From Gracilibacillus dipsosauri (GTDB lineage: Bacteria > Bacillota > Bacilli > Bacillales > Amphibacillaceae): DNA of 64,000 nucleotides. Position numbers and translations under genes: made by a program. The stretch is taken from NCBI RefSeq assembly GCF_003176895.1, contig NZ_QGTD01000008.1, forward strand, positions 806,001-870,000, given 5' to 3'. This document shows positions 19,034-27,925 of this stretch, in pieces (within the stretch, counting starts at the first letter, position 1; every line of letters begins with the position of its first letter). The notes below the pieces were generated by a model, which saw only the letters and a program-made list of their open reading frames with translations, was not told the DNA's origin and ran no database searches.

Positions 19034-19062
19034 AATATATGTGTGAATCAAAATGAATAGAA
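19034..19062 (-). promoter_or_regulatory. Candidate SigE promoter of spoVD
   Basis: On the minus strand TTCTATT (19062-19056), a 14-base spacer, then CATATATT (19041-19034). This fits SigE -35 (TCATATT, 5 of 7) and -10 (CATACAnT, 7 of 8 allowing T) sequences, about 38 bases before the spoVD ATG. B. subtilis spoVD is known to be SigE dependent. Confidence 0.55.
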
Positions 19063-19080
19063 CACTGTGATCATTCTCAA

Positions 19081-21255
19081 TTAGCTTTCTTCTTCTTTAT
19101 TACTACTTTCTTTTTTTGGCCCCGATAATTCTATCGTTAAAGTATCTTGACTCGTAATAGGTTTCCCTTTAGCTATACTTTGTTTCACGACATAGCCCTC
19201 ACCGGACCAATCTAAATTAAATCCTAACATATCACGAAGTACTAAAACTTCTCTTCTTGACCAACCTGTAAGATCTGGTATTTTAGGTTGATCTGTAACA
19301 ATAAATATTTTTTGAATTGGTGTAATTTGTTCACCAGCATTAACACTTACATCCATGATTTTGTTCCCGTCTCCAATTACCTCATAGGTTGCACCAAGGG
19401 AGTCAAGACTTTCCGTCAGCTCACTTGTTGACTTATTTTTCCATTCGGGCACTTCTATTACATTAACAGGATCTGTTTTTTCTTTATCTGCGTCAATATT
19501 TAAGTACCGCAAACTATTTTCCATTACATTTCTAAATATAAAGGAAGATGGTGCAGAATCTGGTTCATCATCCTCTAGCTCTGGTTGCTTTACAGAAACA
19601 TACATCATAAGTTCTGGATTATCAGCAGGAGCCATACCTAAGAAGGAAAATACATAGTTTTCTCTTCCCGTTAAATATCTACCTGTTTCAGGATCAGGGA
19701 TTTGTGCTGTTCCTGTCTTTCCTGCGACAGTATATCCATCCAAGTTGTATCGATTATAACCTGTACCTACTTTTGAAGTAACGACTGTTTCTAAAATTTT
19801 CAATGTCTTTTTTGCTGTCTCGCTTGAAATAGGCTGTCCGACGACCTCGCTTACACCTTTCGAAATCGTTTCACCTGATTCCGCATCCTTTATTTCTTTA
19901 ATAATGTACGGTTTTAACATTTTTCCATTATTAGCAACCGCAGTAGCAGCCTGCATTAGTTGTATAGGGGTTGTGGTTGTCCCTTGTCCAAATGCTGTCG
20001 TTATTTGTTCTATCGGATAGTTATACAGAATGCTCCCGGAAACTTCCCCAGGAAGGTCAATTCCAGTTTTTTCTCCAAATCCAAATGCCTTTAAGTAATG
20101 TAAAAACTTTTCAGATCCGATTTTTTCATAGGCTAATTTAGCAGCAGCTACGTTAGAGGATCGCTGAATCCCCTCTAAATAGGAGATATTTCCCCACCCA
20201 GTCCAGTTATGATCACGAATCGCAGTAATATTTTCTCCACCTTTGTATTTTCCTGACTTAAATTTCTCATCTGGATTCCAAACACCTTCCTCAATAGCTG
20301 AAGCCAAGGTGAATATTTTCATTGTTGAACCAGGCTCAAATGGATTGGCTATAGCGTCATTGTACCAATTTTGGACATCGCCTAGATTATTTGGATTAAA
20401 GCTCGGTCGATTCCCCATTGCCAAGACCTCACCTGTTTTTGGGTCCATAACAATTGCTGTCACTCGTTCAGGATTATATTCTTTTACTACTTCTGTTAAG
20501 GAGTCCTCTAGTAATGTTTGAATTTTTTGATCCAAAGTTAAGTAAACATTGTCTCCATCATCTGCTTTATTAATAATCTCATTTGGGTTAAGAAGTTTCA
20601 CGTTGAATTTATCTCTTTGGTAAGAAATACTTCCACTTTCCCCTGTTAAATATTCATCCATGGACCCTTCTACTCCACTAATCCCGATAATATTATTATC
20701 TTGTTTGTCTGTTAACCCAATGGTATGGGACGCGAAGGTTCCATTTGGATAGAAGCGAATCGGTTCCTCCATAAAATATATTCCAGGTAGATCTAGTGCT
20801 GCTATATCATCTTTTTGTTCTTGATTTAACTCCCTAGAATTGGAACCAAATTCAACCTGAAACCTATCATCTTCTTTTCCATTTTTTAAGATTTTAGCAA
20901 TTTCGCTAGCTTCCAAATCAAGATGTGGAGCTAACTTCGCAGCAGTAGTCTGGATATCTATGACATGTCTTGGCTCGTCTTCATTTGTAGTATACTTCTC
21001 ATCCAAGACTGCATACAAACGATAGACAATATGCTCCTGTGCTAAAGCCATTCCTTTTCGATCATAAATCGTCCCTCTTTTAGCAGGAATTGTATATTCA
21101 TTTGTTCTCTTCTCAGCAGCTAATTTCTTAATATCTACTCCGTTCACTTCACCAGTTGCTTGGATATACACAAATCTCCCTACAATAATCAAAAAGGCAA
21201 TAGAAAATAGACATATCCAAAGAAGAGGCATTATTTCTGTACTCTTTTTTTTCAT
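19081..21255 (-). CDS. pbpB: Division-specific class B penicillin-binding protein PBP2B
   Basis: Septal transpeptidase. 724 residues: membrane segment at about 13-33, PBP dimerisation domain, transpeptidase domain with STMK near 309, SSN near 366 and KTGTAQ near 523, and two C-terminal PASTA repeats (from about 600). An E/S/K-rich tail ends the protein. It sits 11 bases after ftsL and 84 before spoVD, matching the ftsL-pbpB-spoVD order of Bacillus. Confidence 0.96.
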   Translation of the reverse strand: MKKKSTEIMPLLWICLFSIAFLIIVGRFVYIQATGEVNGVDIKKLAAEKRTNEYTIPAKRGTIYDRKGMALAQEHIVYRLYAVLDEKYTTNEDEPRHVIDIQTTAAKLAPHLDLEASEIAKILKNGKEDDRFQVEFGSNSRELNQEQKDDIAALDLPGIYFMEEPIRFYPNGTFASHTIGLTDKQDNNIIGISGVEGSMDEYLTGESGSISYQRDKFNVKLLNPNEIINKADDGDNVYLTLDQKIQTLLEDSLTEVVKEYNPERVTAIVMDPKTGEVLAMGNRPSFNPNNLGDVQNWYNDAIANPFEPGSTMKIFTLASAIEEGVWNPDEKFKSGKYKGGENITAIRDHNWTGWGNISYLEGIQRSSNVAAAKLAYEKIGSEKFLHYLKAFGFGEKTGIDLPGEVSGSILYNYPIEQITTAFGQGTTTTPIQLMQAATAVANNGKMLKPYIIKEIKDAESGETISKGVSEVVGQPISSETAKKTLKILETVVTSKVGTGYNRYNLDGYTVAGKTGTAQIPDPETGRYLTGRENYVFSFLGMAPADNPELMMYVSVKQPELEDDEPDSAPSSFIFRNVMENSLRYLNIDADKEKTDPVNVIEVPEWKNKSTSELTESLDSLGATYEVIGDGNKIMDVSVNAGEQITPIQKIFIVTDQPKIPDLTGWSRREVLVLRDMLGFNLDWSGEGYVVKQSIAKGKPITSQDTLTIELSGPKKESSNKEEES

Positions 21256-21266
21256 ATTCTTTTCAC

Positions 21267-21653
21267 CTATTCTGCTACTTCACTTGCTTGCTTCACTTTA
21301 GCATTTTGAATTTCCAGGCCGTGTTTTTTGGCATTAGCAATGATGCGATCTGGTTGACTTAATTCCTTTACTTCATAAGATAAATTTTGATTTAAAGAAG
21401 TTTGTTGACTTATCTCCGTATTCATTGTTTGGATGTTACGGTTTAATTGATCGATGTGTGAGCTAAAATAAACCATGTAGGCAAGTCCTAGTAATAATCC
21501 GAAAGCAAATAAAGAGTACAAAAACTTTTCCCCACGAGTAATCCATCGCTTCTGAACGGCTACTCTTTTGCGTACAATATTGGGTTGCTTCGTCTGTTGA
21601 TGCTCTTTCCAAGTTTCGTGATTTTGAAAATTTCTTGCATGTTGTGTGCTCAT
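21267..21653 (-). CDS. ftsL: Cell division protein FtsL
   Basis: Bitopic division protein that forms a coiled-coil complex with DivIC and DivIB and activates the septal synthase. 128 residues: basic cytoplasmic N-terminus, a membrane segment around 45-65, then a leucine/asparagine-rich coiled coil (SHIDQLNRNIQTMNTEI) ending in KKHGLEI. Sequence of FtsL is poorly conserved; gene position between rsmH and pbpB makes the call firm. Confidence 0.93.
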   Translation of the reverse strand: MSTQHARNFQNHETWKEHQQTKQPNIVRKRVAVQKRWITRGEKFLYSLFAFGLLLGLAYMVYFSSHIDQLNRNIQTMNTEISQQTSLNQNLSYEVKELSQPDRIIANAKKHGLEIQNAKVKQASEVAE

Positions 21654-21691
21654 TTTTGTTCCACCCTTCTCCTAAATAGTTTCGAATTCAA

Positions 21692-22627
21692 CTACTTTAT
21701 TTTTTCTATAACCCTAAGCTTTGCTGATCTAGATCTTCTGTTTTCTGTCAATTCTTCATCTGAAGCTATAATTGGCTTTCTAGTCACTAATCGAAAAGAA
21801 GGCTGATGTTCCTCTGGTATTATAGGTAAATTTTTTGGAAGATCTGGTGCCTTACTCCACTTTTTGAAAATTTGTTTGCAGATACGATCTTCAAGAGAAT
21901 GAAATGTAATGACCGATATTCTTCCGTTTACTTTTAATAGCCTGCCAGCTTGTTCGATAGCTTCATGAAAGGCAGTAAGTTCATCATTCACAGCAATTCG
22001 AATAGCTTGAAAGATACGTTTGGCAGGGTGACCGCCTTTTCTTCTTGCAGGTGCTGGTATTGCTTCTTTAATAATATCCACTAATTCATATGTAGTCTCG
22101 ATTGGTTTTTCTTGTCTTTTTGCTTCTATTTTCCTTGCTATTTGCTTTGAGAATTTCTCCTCACCGTATCGGAAGAAAATAGAAACAAGTTCTTCATAGC
22201 TCCATTCGTTTACAACGGTATATGCATCTAATCCATGCTCTCTATCCATTCTCATATCTAATGGGGCATTGTGCTGATAACTGAAGCCTCTCTCTTCCTG
22301 ATCCAGTTGCGGGGAGGAAACACCTAGATCAAATAATATCCCATCTACATTTGGTATAGCTAATTTGGATAACTCCTCCTCCAAAAATCTAAAATTACGT
22401 TTCACAAAAGAAATTTGATTTACAAAAGGTTGGAGCCTTTCCTTTGCAGCAGCTATTGCCTGTTGATCTTGATCAAAGGCGATCAATTTCCCTTTTTCAT
22501 TCAGCTGTTGTAATAAATATTCTGAATGTCCACCGCCACCTAATGTACAATCGACGTATGTTCCATCAGGTTTAATATGTAAGCTATTCACTGTTTCCTT
22601 TTTTAGCACGGTATAATGTTCAAACAA
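21692..22627 (-). CDS. rsmH: 16S rRNA m4C1402 methyltransferase RsmH
   Basis: SAM-dependent N4-methyltransferase acting on C1402 of 16S rRNA (formerly MraW). 311 residues: substrate entry motif [10 protein letters not shown] at the start, SAM loop [12 protein letters not shown] near 24-35, [14 protein letters not shown] near 97-110 and [15 protein letters not shown] near 242. The start is TTG 22627, with AGAGGTGA at proper spacing. It follows mraZ by 20 bases. Confidence 0.97.
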   Translation of the reverse strand: MFEHYTVLKKETVNSLHIKPDGTYVDCTLGGGGHSEYLLQQLNEKGKLIAFDQDQQAIAAAKERLQPFVNQISFVKRNFRFLEEELSKLAIPNVDGILFDLGVSSPQLDQEERGFSYQHNAPLDMRMDREHGLDAYTVVNEWSYEELVSIFFRYGEEKFSKQIARKIEAKRQEKPIETTYELVDIIKEAIPAPARRKGGHPAKRIFQAIRIAVNDELTAFHEAIEQAGRLLKVNGRISVITFHSLEDRICKQIFKKWSKAPDLPKNLPIIPEEHQPSFRLVTRKPIIASDEELTENRRSRSAKLRVIEKIK

Positions 22628-22647
22628 AAGGTCACCTCTTTCTTGCT

Positions 22648-23079
22648 TTACATTTCGAAATCCAACATGTTTTCTGCTATTTCCGCGAACGACTCTTCTG
22701 ATTCGTCAACAAATTCATTCCATTTCGATGCAGACCAGAATTCTACACGATTGGAAACCCCAATAACAGAACATTCTTTTTCAATTTGTGCGTATTTTCT
22801 TAAAGGTGCAGGAATATTTATTCTGCCCTGTTTATCAATCTCGCATTCCACTGCCCCTGAGAAGAAGAAGCGCGTAAAGGCCCTTGCATCTTTTTTGGTG
22901 AGGGGTAGTTTTTTTAATTTCTCTTCAAGCAGGCGCCATTCGTCCATTGGATAGGCAAATAAACATTGATCCAGTCCACGAGTAATCACAAATTGTTCCC
23001 CAAGGTTATCTCGGAACTTGGAAGGAACGATAATTCTACCTTTATTATCAATGTTATGTTGATATTCCCCCATGAACAT
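22648..23079 (-). CDS. mraZ: Transcriptional regulator MraZ
   Basis: AbrB-like DNA-binding protein that controls the dcw cluster from its own promoter. 143 residues, the same as B. subtilis, formed of two SpoVT/AbrB-type halves, each with a GRI motif ([12 protein letters not shown] near 16-27 and [15 protein letters not shown] near 97). ATG 23079 is chosen since it restores the MFMGEYQH start; a GTG at 23094 merely extends it. It is the first gene of the cluster and has GTGG operator repeats just upstream. Confidence 0.96.
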   Translation of the reverse strand: MFMGEYQHNIDNKGRIIVPSKFRDNLGEQFVITRGLDQCLFAYPMDEWRLLEEKLKKLPLTKKDARAFTRFFFSGAVECEIDKQGRINIPAPLRKYAQIEKECSVIGVSNRVEFWSASKWNEFVDESEESFAEIAENMLDFEM

Positions 23080-23111
23080 GTTAGGCCACCCCACCTTCTT
23101 ACCTTATCGTA

Positions 23112-23135
23112 CCACAATCCCCCACTTTGTACCAC
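23112..23135 (-). promoter_or_regulatory. MraZ operator: three GTGG boxes at 10-bp spacing
   Basis: On the minus strand GTGG occurs at 23135-23132, 23125-23122 and 23115-23112, exactly 10 bp apart, 33-56 bases before the mraZ start. MraZ proteins are known to bind short TGG-containing direct repeats separated so that one box falls on each helical turn. Two further GTGG copies at 23094-23091 and 23089-23086 overlap the ribosome site region, at 5-bp spacing. Confidence 0.75.
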
Positions 23136-23192
23136 TATTATTTCAAAAATTGTCCTTCCAATTTTTTATAGTCGTAAAATCCACTTTTGAGC

Positions 23193-23234
23193 AATAAAAA
23201 ATAGAGCTAGCAAAGGCTAGCTCTATTTTTTATT
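23193..23234. terminator. Terminator of bshC
   Basis: A perfect 19-bp stem (AATAAAAAATAGAGCTAGC with its complement) and AAAG loop, 6 bases after the bshC stop, with A/T flanks giving T tracts both ways. It separates bshC from the dcw cluster. Confidence 0.92.
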
Positions 23235-23240
23235 GAATAC

Positions 23241-24863
23241 CTATATATACACAATATAATGCTGGTCATTTACTTTGATCTGATTCGTCGTTAGTTCAGA
23301 TATGATCGAATCTCCATAATGATTTAGAAAATAAATAATATTCCATATTCGTTCTTGTAAGCCATTTTGTGGACGTACATGTAATTGAATATAATCATAC
23401 TCTTTAAGATTAATCTCATACTTACCTGCAATTTGCTTTTCTATTCGATGGGTCAATTGGTCAACATGATCAAACAGATATTGTAAATTCTTTTCTGCAT
23501 ACATTCCTAAATCATCTTGAACAGTTTTAGCATAACTCCTAATTGGTTGGTGCGCCTCAGCTATGACAGATTTTAATTGCTCTCCTAATAAGGAAACGGG
23601 AGGGTTTGCTTGTTGGGCTATCCAATTTTGTTTTTCCTTAGAGATACCGTACTCTATCGCGCTAGAGGCAGATATGCCATATTTATTTAATAGCTTTTGT
23701 ACTTTTCGTTCCATAAATGTGATCGATACACGTGGTAAAACGGGAGGCATTTTTATTGCCACTGAATGGAAAGCTGGCTTCAGAATAGACCAATAAGCCA
23801 CCTCACTTGGTCCGCCTAGAAATGCTAATGTAGGAAAGAGCTTTTCCTGCATAATAGGTCTTGTTACAACATTATTGCTTAGCTTCTCTGGATTAGAGTG
23901 CGCAATTTCCAAAATTTCAGCTTCTGACAACTGATATTCATAATTTTTGCCTACCCAATCTTGGTTTTCCCGTTTTAATAAAATCCGTTCATTTTGGTTG
24001 TGAAAGAATAGATGCCCATCATTCGCTTCAACATCAACAGAGATTGGATAGCCTTTTTGTCTAAGCTGGTTTAAAGCAGTATAAACCCCTTCACTTATAG
24101 GAGACTGTTGTTGAATAAGTTCTTGAAAATAACGAGACTCTAGCTTTCTAACTAAAGCATCACCAGAATCAATCAACACAATTCCCGAATCTTTAAATAA
24201 ATCATGAATGAAATTCGCAAAAAAGTCTACAAGCGTGACAGATTTTTCTAAAAACGATACTAGTCTTGCATATAAATCCTTCGTATAAGCAGTCTCATCA
24301 AGAAAGTGGAACACCTCATCGAGCCAACGTTGGGCTTCTTGTTTGTTCCAGTTTCGATGAGAAACCGAAGCTTTTTCAGAGCCTTGATTGTCTAAAACAA
24401 CTTTGTTCCATTTAAGGTGATCTGCTAAAAAAACATGATTCACTTCATCATAATCGTGATCTTCTCCCGCAATCCAAAAGACGGGAATAACCGGTATATT
24501 CAATTTTTGCTCTTGTTCTTTAGCGAACTGAATGATTGAGATAATTTTATGTATTGTGTAAAGTGGGCCTGATAATAGTCCCGCTTGTTGCCCCCCTATA
24601 ACGACAACACTTTCTTCATTTTTCAACATTTCGATATTTTGAAAGGTAGCATTAGATCCATTCCACCTTTTATTAAGCGTTTTTAACACATTAGCTAAAC
24701 CATCTCTATCGAACGTTCTTTCTTTCAAATCTTGGACACGTTGTGTATATACATCCTTATCATATGGTAAATAATCAAAATATTTCATCAATTCATCAGA
24801 CTGTTTCTTGTAGTCTTGGAGGAATTTATTATTAGAATTGAGTCTAATTGGTTCGATATGCAT
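23241..24863 (-). CDS. bshC: Bacillithiol biosynthesis cysteine-adding enzyme BshC
   Basis: Putative cysteine ligase for the last step of bacillithiol, the low-molecular-weight thiol of Firmicutes. 540 residues, the usual length. Family motifs are GGQQAGLLSGPLYTIHK (about 92-108), VFWIAGEDHDYDEV (near 130), and LGGPSEVAYW near 355; a C-terminal coiled coil follows. In B. subtilis it is yllA, just upstream of mraZ, as here. It implies the organism makes bacillithiol. Confidence 0.93.
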   Translation of the reverse strand: MHIEPIRLNSNNKFLQDYKKQSDELMKYFDYLPYDKDVYTQRVQDLKERTFDRDGLANVLKTLNKRWNGSNATFQNIEMLKNEESVVVIGGQQAGLLSGPLYTIHKIISIIQFAKEQEQKLNIPVIPVFWIAGEDHDYDEVNHVFLADHLKWNKVVLDNQGSEKASVSHRNWNKQEAQRWLDEVFHFLDETAYTKDLYARLVSFLEKSVTLVDFFANFIHDLFKDSGIVLIDSGDALVRKLESRYFQELIQQQSPISEGVYTALNQLRQKGYPISVDVEANDGHLFFHNQNERILLKRENQDWVGKNYEYQLSEAEILEIAHSNPEKLSNNVVTRPIMQEKLFPTLAFLGGPSEVAYWSILKPAFHSVAIKMPPVLPRVSITFMERKVQKLLNKYGISASSAIEYGISKEKQNWIAQQANPPVSLLGEQLKSVIAEAHQPIRSYAKTVQDDLGMYAEKNLQYLFDHVDQLTHRIEKQIAGKYEINLKEYDYIQLHVRPQNGLQERIWNIIYFLNHYGDSIISELTTNQIKVNDQHYIVYI

Positions 24864-24987
24864 CGATAACAGGCTCCTTTTATTATCATTATAAACTGTA
24901 GTAATTCATTAGTATTTTACATAATCCATTCTCTAAACGCACACATTTTGTTTTAGAATAGGGTTTTAAAATTCGATAAAGGAATAA

Positions 24988-25016
24988 GAACCTCATCCAA
25001 TAATCAGATGAAGTTC
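24988..25016. repeat. Imperfect hairpin between rsfA and bshC
   Basis: GAACCTCATC and GATGAAGTTC form a 10-bp stem with one mismatch and a 9-base loop, in the 277-base gap between the genes. It may end rsfA transcripts, but no strong T tract follows. The rest of the gap (24864-25140) shows no ORF or clear element; panE/ylbQ and ylbP, found here in B. subtilis, are absent. Confidence 0.45.
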
Positions 25017-25140
25017 CCTACTTAACGCATACCATTACATATTTTCTCAAGAATATTCTGCTACATTGTAATTCTTCACTTGCTATCATTTATACTTTTC
25101 TGAATGAAAATTAAGCTTCCCACTCATTGCCTTCTATTAA

Positions 25141-25605
25141 TCAATGATTTTTCCCTTTTTTTCTCCATTTGTCCATAATGGCTTCAATCTCTTGAAACAC
25201 TTGATTACATTCTTCTAATTGTTCCTTCAAGAGATCATTTTCCTTCTTTAGCAATGTAAGCTTTTCGGTAATGTCACTTTTTTGATAATAGGAAGATAAT
25301 TTTTCTAATGAATGAATTAATGCGGAAATATTCGGTAAATCAGTTTCTGCCTTATCAAAAAATGGTTCTTCAGACATGGAAAGCTTTTTACGGTTACTCT
25401 TAGCTAGTTGGATCGCTTCCTCATAATGCTTCCTCAATGTAGCATTCCATCGAAAGCCACAAGCTGCAGATGTCCTTGATAACATATTACCTACCTTCTT
25501 AAATGCCTCTAATTGTGTTTTCCCCTCTCTTATATAGCGTAAAACAGTTTCTGCTAGTAATATGTCCTCATCCTTTGTCCACGCATCCTGACGATGTCCT
25601 TGCAT
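25141..25605 (-). CDS. rsfA: Prespore-specific regulator RsfA
   Basis: Forespore transcription regulator modulating SigF-dependent genes. 154 residues: an N-terminal Myb/SANT-like domain ([19 protein letters not shown], then [16 protein letters not shown], about residues 6-65) and a C-terminal coiled coil (about 95-145) likely for dimerisation. GGAGGTGG precedes the ATG. A weak forespore-like promoter (GTCTA, 15-16 bases, GCATACATT) lies upstream, consistent with SigF control but not convincing alone. It follows rpmF, as in B. subtilis. Confidence 0.88.
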   Translation of the reverse strand: MQGHRQDAWTKDEDILLAETVLRYIREGKTQLEAFKKVGNMLSRTSAACGFRWNATLRKHYEEAIQLAKSNRKKLSMSEEPFFDKAETDLPNISALIHSLEKLSSYYQKSDITEKLTLLKKENDLLKEQLEECNQVFQEIEAIMDKWRKKGKNH

Positions 25606-25676
25606 TCATCCACCTCCTCTATATTTCTGCTATCAATGTATGCAATTAATAGAAGAGATAGACTCGAATCGATAAA

Positions 25677-25717
25677 AAAATAGTGTGAGCAACTTATAAA
25701 GTTACACACACTATTTT
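25677..25717 (-). terminator. Terminator of the ylbN-rpmF operon
   Basis: An 11-bp outer stem (AAAATAGTGTG with CACACTATTTT) and an inner AT-rich stem, followed on the minus strand by T7. It starts 9 bases after the rpmF stop. Confidence 0.88.
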
Positions 25718-25725
25718 AGGAATTA

Positions 25726-25899
25726 TTATTGTTCTACAACTTGTTTTCCATCATAATGTCCACAAGATTTGCATACATGGTGTGGCTTTGTTAGTTCACC
25801 ACAGTTAGAACATTCAACCATACCAGGTACGAATAATTTTTTATGAGTACGTCGTTGGTTTTTAACTTTTTTTGAAGTTCTGCGCTTAGGTACTGCCAT
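25726..25899 (-). CDS. rpmF: Ribosomal protein bL32
   Basis: A 57-residue 50S subunit protein. The N-terminus [11 protein letters not shown] is diagnostic, and a zinc ribbon with two CxxC pairs (CSNCG and CKSCG) follows, so this is the zinc-binding form. AGGAGG precedes ATG 25899. It is cotranscribed with ylbN (YceD), as in most bacteria, and is set off by a strong terminator. Confidence 0.97.
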   Translation of the reverse strand: MAVPKRRTSKKVKNQRRTHKKLFVPGMVECSNCGELTKPHHVCKSCGHYDGKQVVEQ

Positions 25900-25930
25900 G
25901 CATTACACCTCCTTTAAGCAAAGCAAGGAA

Positions 25931-26467
25931 CTATCCTTTACTATCTTCATCTTTACTGTTGTCATCTAATAAGGCTTTTAACTTCTCCAACCGAGGATCC
26001 ACCTTTTTCGTTTGTTCCTCTTCTGTAATCAGTGTCCAGCCGTCACCTTCTTCTATCGTATTTGCTTCCAGCTCATCTCTGCTAGCAAAAACCCGAAAAG
26101 GTGTTTCTAATAATACATTTTCCTTGATGTATGGTACTAAGTCAAGCACCTCTGAGTCAATCACATGTACCTCATCATCTTGCTGATAAGGGGAAGTTGA
26201 AAAATTTTCAATAACATGAATAGAAAAATCATATGGCACATCCACTAAAGTTCTAGCACATGGTAAAATCATCTCACCTTTGATCGTAAAATCACACATT
26301 ACTTCTGTGCCGTCTAATTTAGCAAAACCTTTCACTTTTACAGGGGTTATTTCTCTAATATCATTATCTAATTGAACGATATCTGAAATATTCACAACTT
26401 CTTCAAACTCCATTGGTTCACCATGGGATTGCTTTAATTTTTGTAAATAAATTTTGATATGAATCAC
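25931..26467 (-). CDS. ylbN: YceD/YlbN family protein (DUF177)
   Basis: About 175 residues of the YceD/DUF177 family, which is nearly always linked to rpmF and is implicated in 23S rRNA or large-subunit assembly. Motifs are MCDFTIKGEMILPCARTLVDV and DLVPYIKENVLLETP. The only standard start in frame is GTG 26467. However, the ribosome site GAGGTGA overlaps that GTG and is ideally spaced for an ATC codon at 26458, where homologues have ATG. The true start is therefore unsure. Confidence 0.9.
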   Translation of the reverse strand: MIHIKIYLQKLKQSHGEPMEFEEVVNISDIVQLDNDIREITPVKVKGFAKLDGTEVMCDFTIKGEMILPCARTLVDVPYDFSIHVIENFSTSPYQQDDEVHVIDSEVLDLVPYIKENVLLETPFRVFASRDELEANTIEEGDGWTLITEEEQTKKVDPRLEKLKALLDDNSKDEDSKG

Positions 26468-26485
26468 CTCAAGGCAACAAGAAAT

Positions 26486-26514
26486 ATTTTAAAAGGAAAT
26501 TACTAATTTGTCAA
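26486..26514 (-). promoter_or_regulatory. SigA promoter of ylbN-rpmF
   Basis: On the minus strand TTGACA (26514-26509), a 17-base spacer and TAAAAT (26491-26486), near-consensus. The predicted start, about 26479, is only 12 bases before the GTG at 26467 and 21 before the ATC at 26458. Confidence 0.8.
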
Positions 26515-26615
26515 TGTTTTTTCTTTACACAACAGGAATCTAAAAAATTCACGTACCCGAATAGAGGGCGTAAAGGGCCACCACCTCGATGCTTGGCGGT
26601 AAAAAGTTTTTCCAA
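26511..26615 (-). other. GC-rich island: possible 34-codon ORF or structured RNA between ylbM and ylbN
   Basis: A minus-strand frame of 34 codons starts with TTG 26615, preceded by GAGGG 7 bases upstream, and ends at TGA 26511 inside the ylbN -35 box. The peptide begins MEKLFTAKHRGGGPLRP and contains FLDSCC and a KKKH tail. The same DNA, clearly richer in GC than its surroundings, can fold: ATAGAGGG (26561-26568) pairs with CCCTCTAT (26623-26630), enclosing a CCGCCA/TGGTGG stem on the minus strand. I do not recognise either. The overlap with two promoters argues for caution. Confidence 0.3.
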
Positions 26616-26638
26616 CAGACTTCCCTCTATGATATACT
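26609..26638 (+). promoter_or_regulatory. Candidate SigA promoter of ylbM
   Basis: TTTCCA (26609-26614), an 18-base spacer and TATACT (26633-26638), giving a start about 75 bases before the ylbM ATG. The right arm of the ATAGAGGG inverted repeat lies in the spacer. Confidence 0.5.
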
Positions 26639-26719
26639 ATCGACAAGAATTATCTTAATTCCTATATATTCCACTTTAACAATATTGAGTGGTTATTGCA
26701 AAAGTTTAGGGAGGTTATC

Positions 26720-27925
26720 ATGAAGGCTTGTGGTTTGATTGTAGAATACAATCCTTTTCATAATGGTCATCTTTATCATGCGCGAAAGGCGAAGGAAATA
26801 TCCAATGCAGATTGTACGATTGCAGTCATGAGTGGAAATTTTCTGCAACGGGGTGAGCCTGCTATTATCGACAAATTCTCGAGAGCAAAGATAGCTGTTG
26901 AACAAGGGATTGACCTTGTTGTCGAATTGCCATACTATTATGCAGTTCAGCATAGTGAATTATTTGCAAAAGGAGCTATTACGTTACTAAGTGCACTAAA
27001 AGTCCACTCTGTTTGTTTTGGTAGCGAGCATGGTGACATTGCAGGATTTAACCAAATACTAGGGCTTCTGAGCAACCATCAAGATACTTATATAACCTAT
27101 TTCAAACAAGCCTTAACAGAAGGAAATTCTTATCCTAAGGCTCACGAAAAGGCCTTCTATCGGATTGGTGGAAAAGATCTCCCTGTTGATATTGCGAAAC
27201 CAAATAATATACTCGGGTTTCAATATGTACACAGCATTAACGAAATTGATCGCTCTATTACACCACTTACCATTCAAAGGATCCAAAACGACTACCATGA
27301 TCAAGTGATTTCGGAGCCAATTGCTAGTGCAACAAGTATTCGTAACGAATTGTTAAAAGAGAAGCTCCCTGACAAAATATTAAAAACTACCATTCCTAAT
27401 ACAACAAGAAGGATTTTATTAGAATATAAAAAAGATCATAGCTATTGGCATGATTGGGAAAAATACTTCCCGTTGTTAAGATATCGAATTCTAACAATGA
27501 CGGCTGACGAAATAAGCGGAATTCATGGTGTGGTGGAAGGTCTCGAGCATCGATTAATAAATGCAGCGAAGGAAGCTATATCATTTGAGAGCTTTATGAA
27601 AGCAATAAAAACGAAGCGTTATACTTGGACAAGTCTTCAACGGGTTTGTACACATATACTTACCAATACCACAAAACAAGAGATTATTGCAAAGATCCAT
27701 ACCGAAATGGAGCCAATTCGTATATTAGCCATGTCTTCTGTAGGACAGCAATATTTAAATCAAAATAAAAAGCAAATCTCGGCATCTGTTTACACGAGTA
27801 TAAAGAAGCCATATCCTAATCATTTGCTTGATGAGCGATTAGCAGCCGCTTATTACAGCATATTGCCAATACAAAGCCAACAAGAACAAATAGCACAAGA
27901 TTACATGCCTCCTTATCGGCTGTAA
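26720..27925 (+). CDS. tmcAL: tRNA(Met) cytidine acetate ligase TmcAL (YlbM)
   Basis: Makes N4-acetylcytidine at the wobble position of elongator tRNA-Met using acetate and ATP. 401 residues. The nucleotidyltransferase motif NPFHNGH is at about residues 11-17, followed by ADCTIAVMSGNFLQRGEPAI and an SATSIRNEL motif near 200. ATG 26720 has GGGAGG upstream; an upstream frame to 26696 lacks a ribosome site. It is divergent from ylbN and ends in a hairpin shared with the ylbL end. Confidence 0.93.
   Translation: MKACGLIVEYNPFHNGHLYHARKAKEISNADCTIAVMSGNFLQRGEPAIIDKFSRAKIAVEQGIDLVVELPYYYAVQHSELFAKGAITLLSALKVHSVCFGSEHGDIAGFNQILGLLSNHQDTYITYFKQALTEGNSYPKAHEKAFYRIGGKDLPVDIAKPNNILGFQYVHSINEIDRSITPLTIQRIQNDYHDQVISEPIASATSIRNELLKEKLPDKILKTTIPNTTRRILLEYKKDHSYWHDWEKYFPLLRYRILTMTADEISGIHGVVEGLEHRLINAAKEAISFESFMKAIKTKRYTWTSLQRVCTHILTNTTKQEIIAKIHTEMEPIRILAMSSVGQQYLNQNKKQISASVYTSIKKPYPNHLLDERLAAAYYSILPIQSQQEQIAQDYMPPYRL

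Noticed and set aside
19021-19035. GGGACAAAAAG on the minus strand near spoVD as another copy of the GGCTGGGACAAAA repeat
   Set aside because: Only a short match within a promoter leader; the rest of the element is absent.
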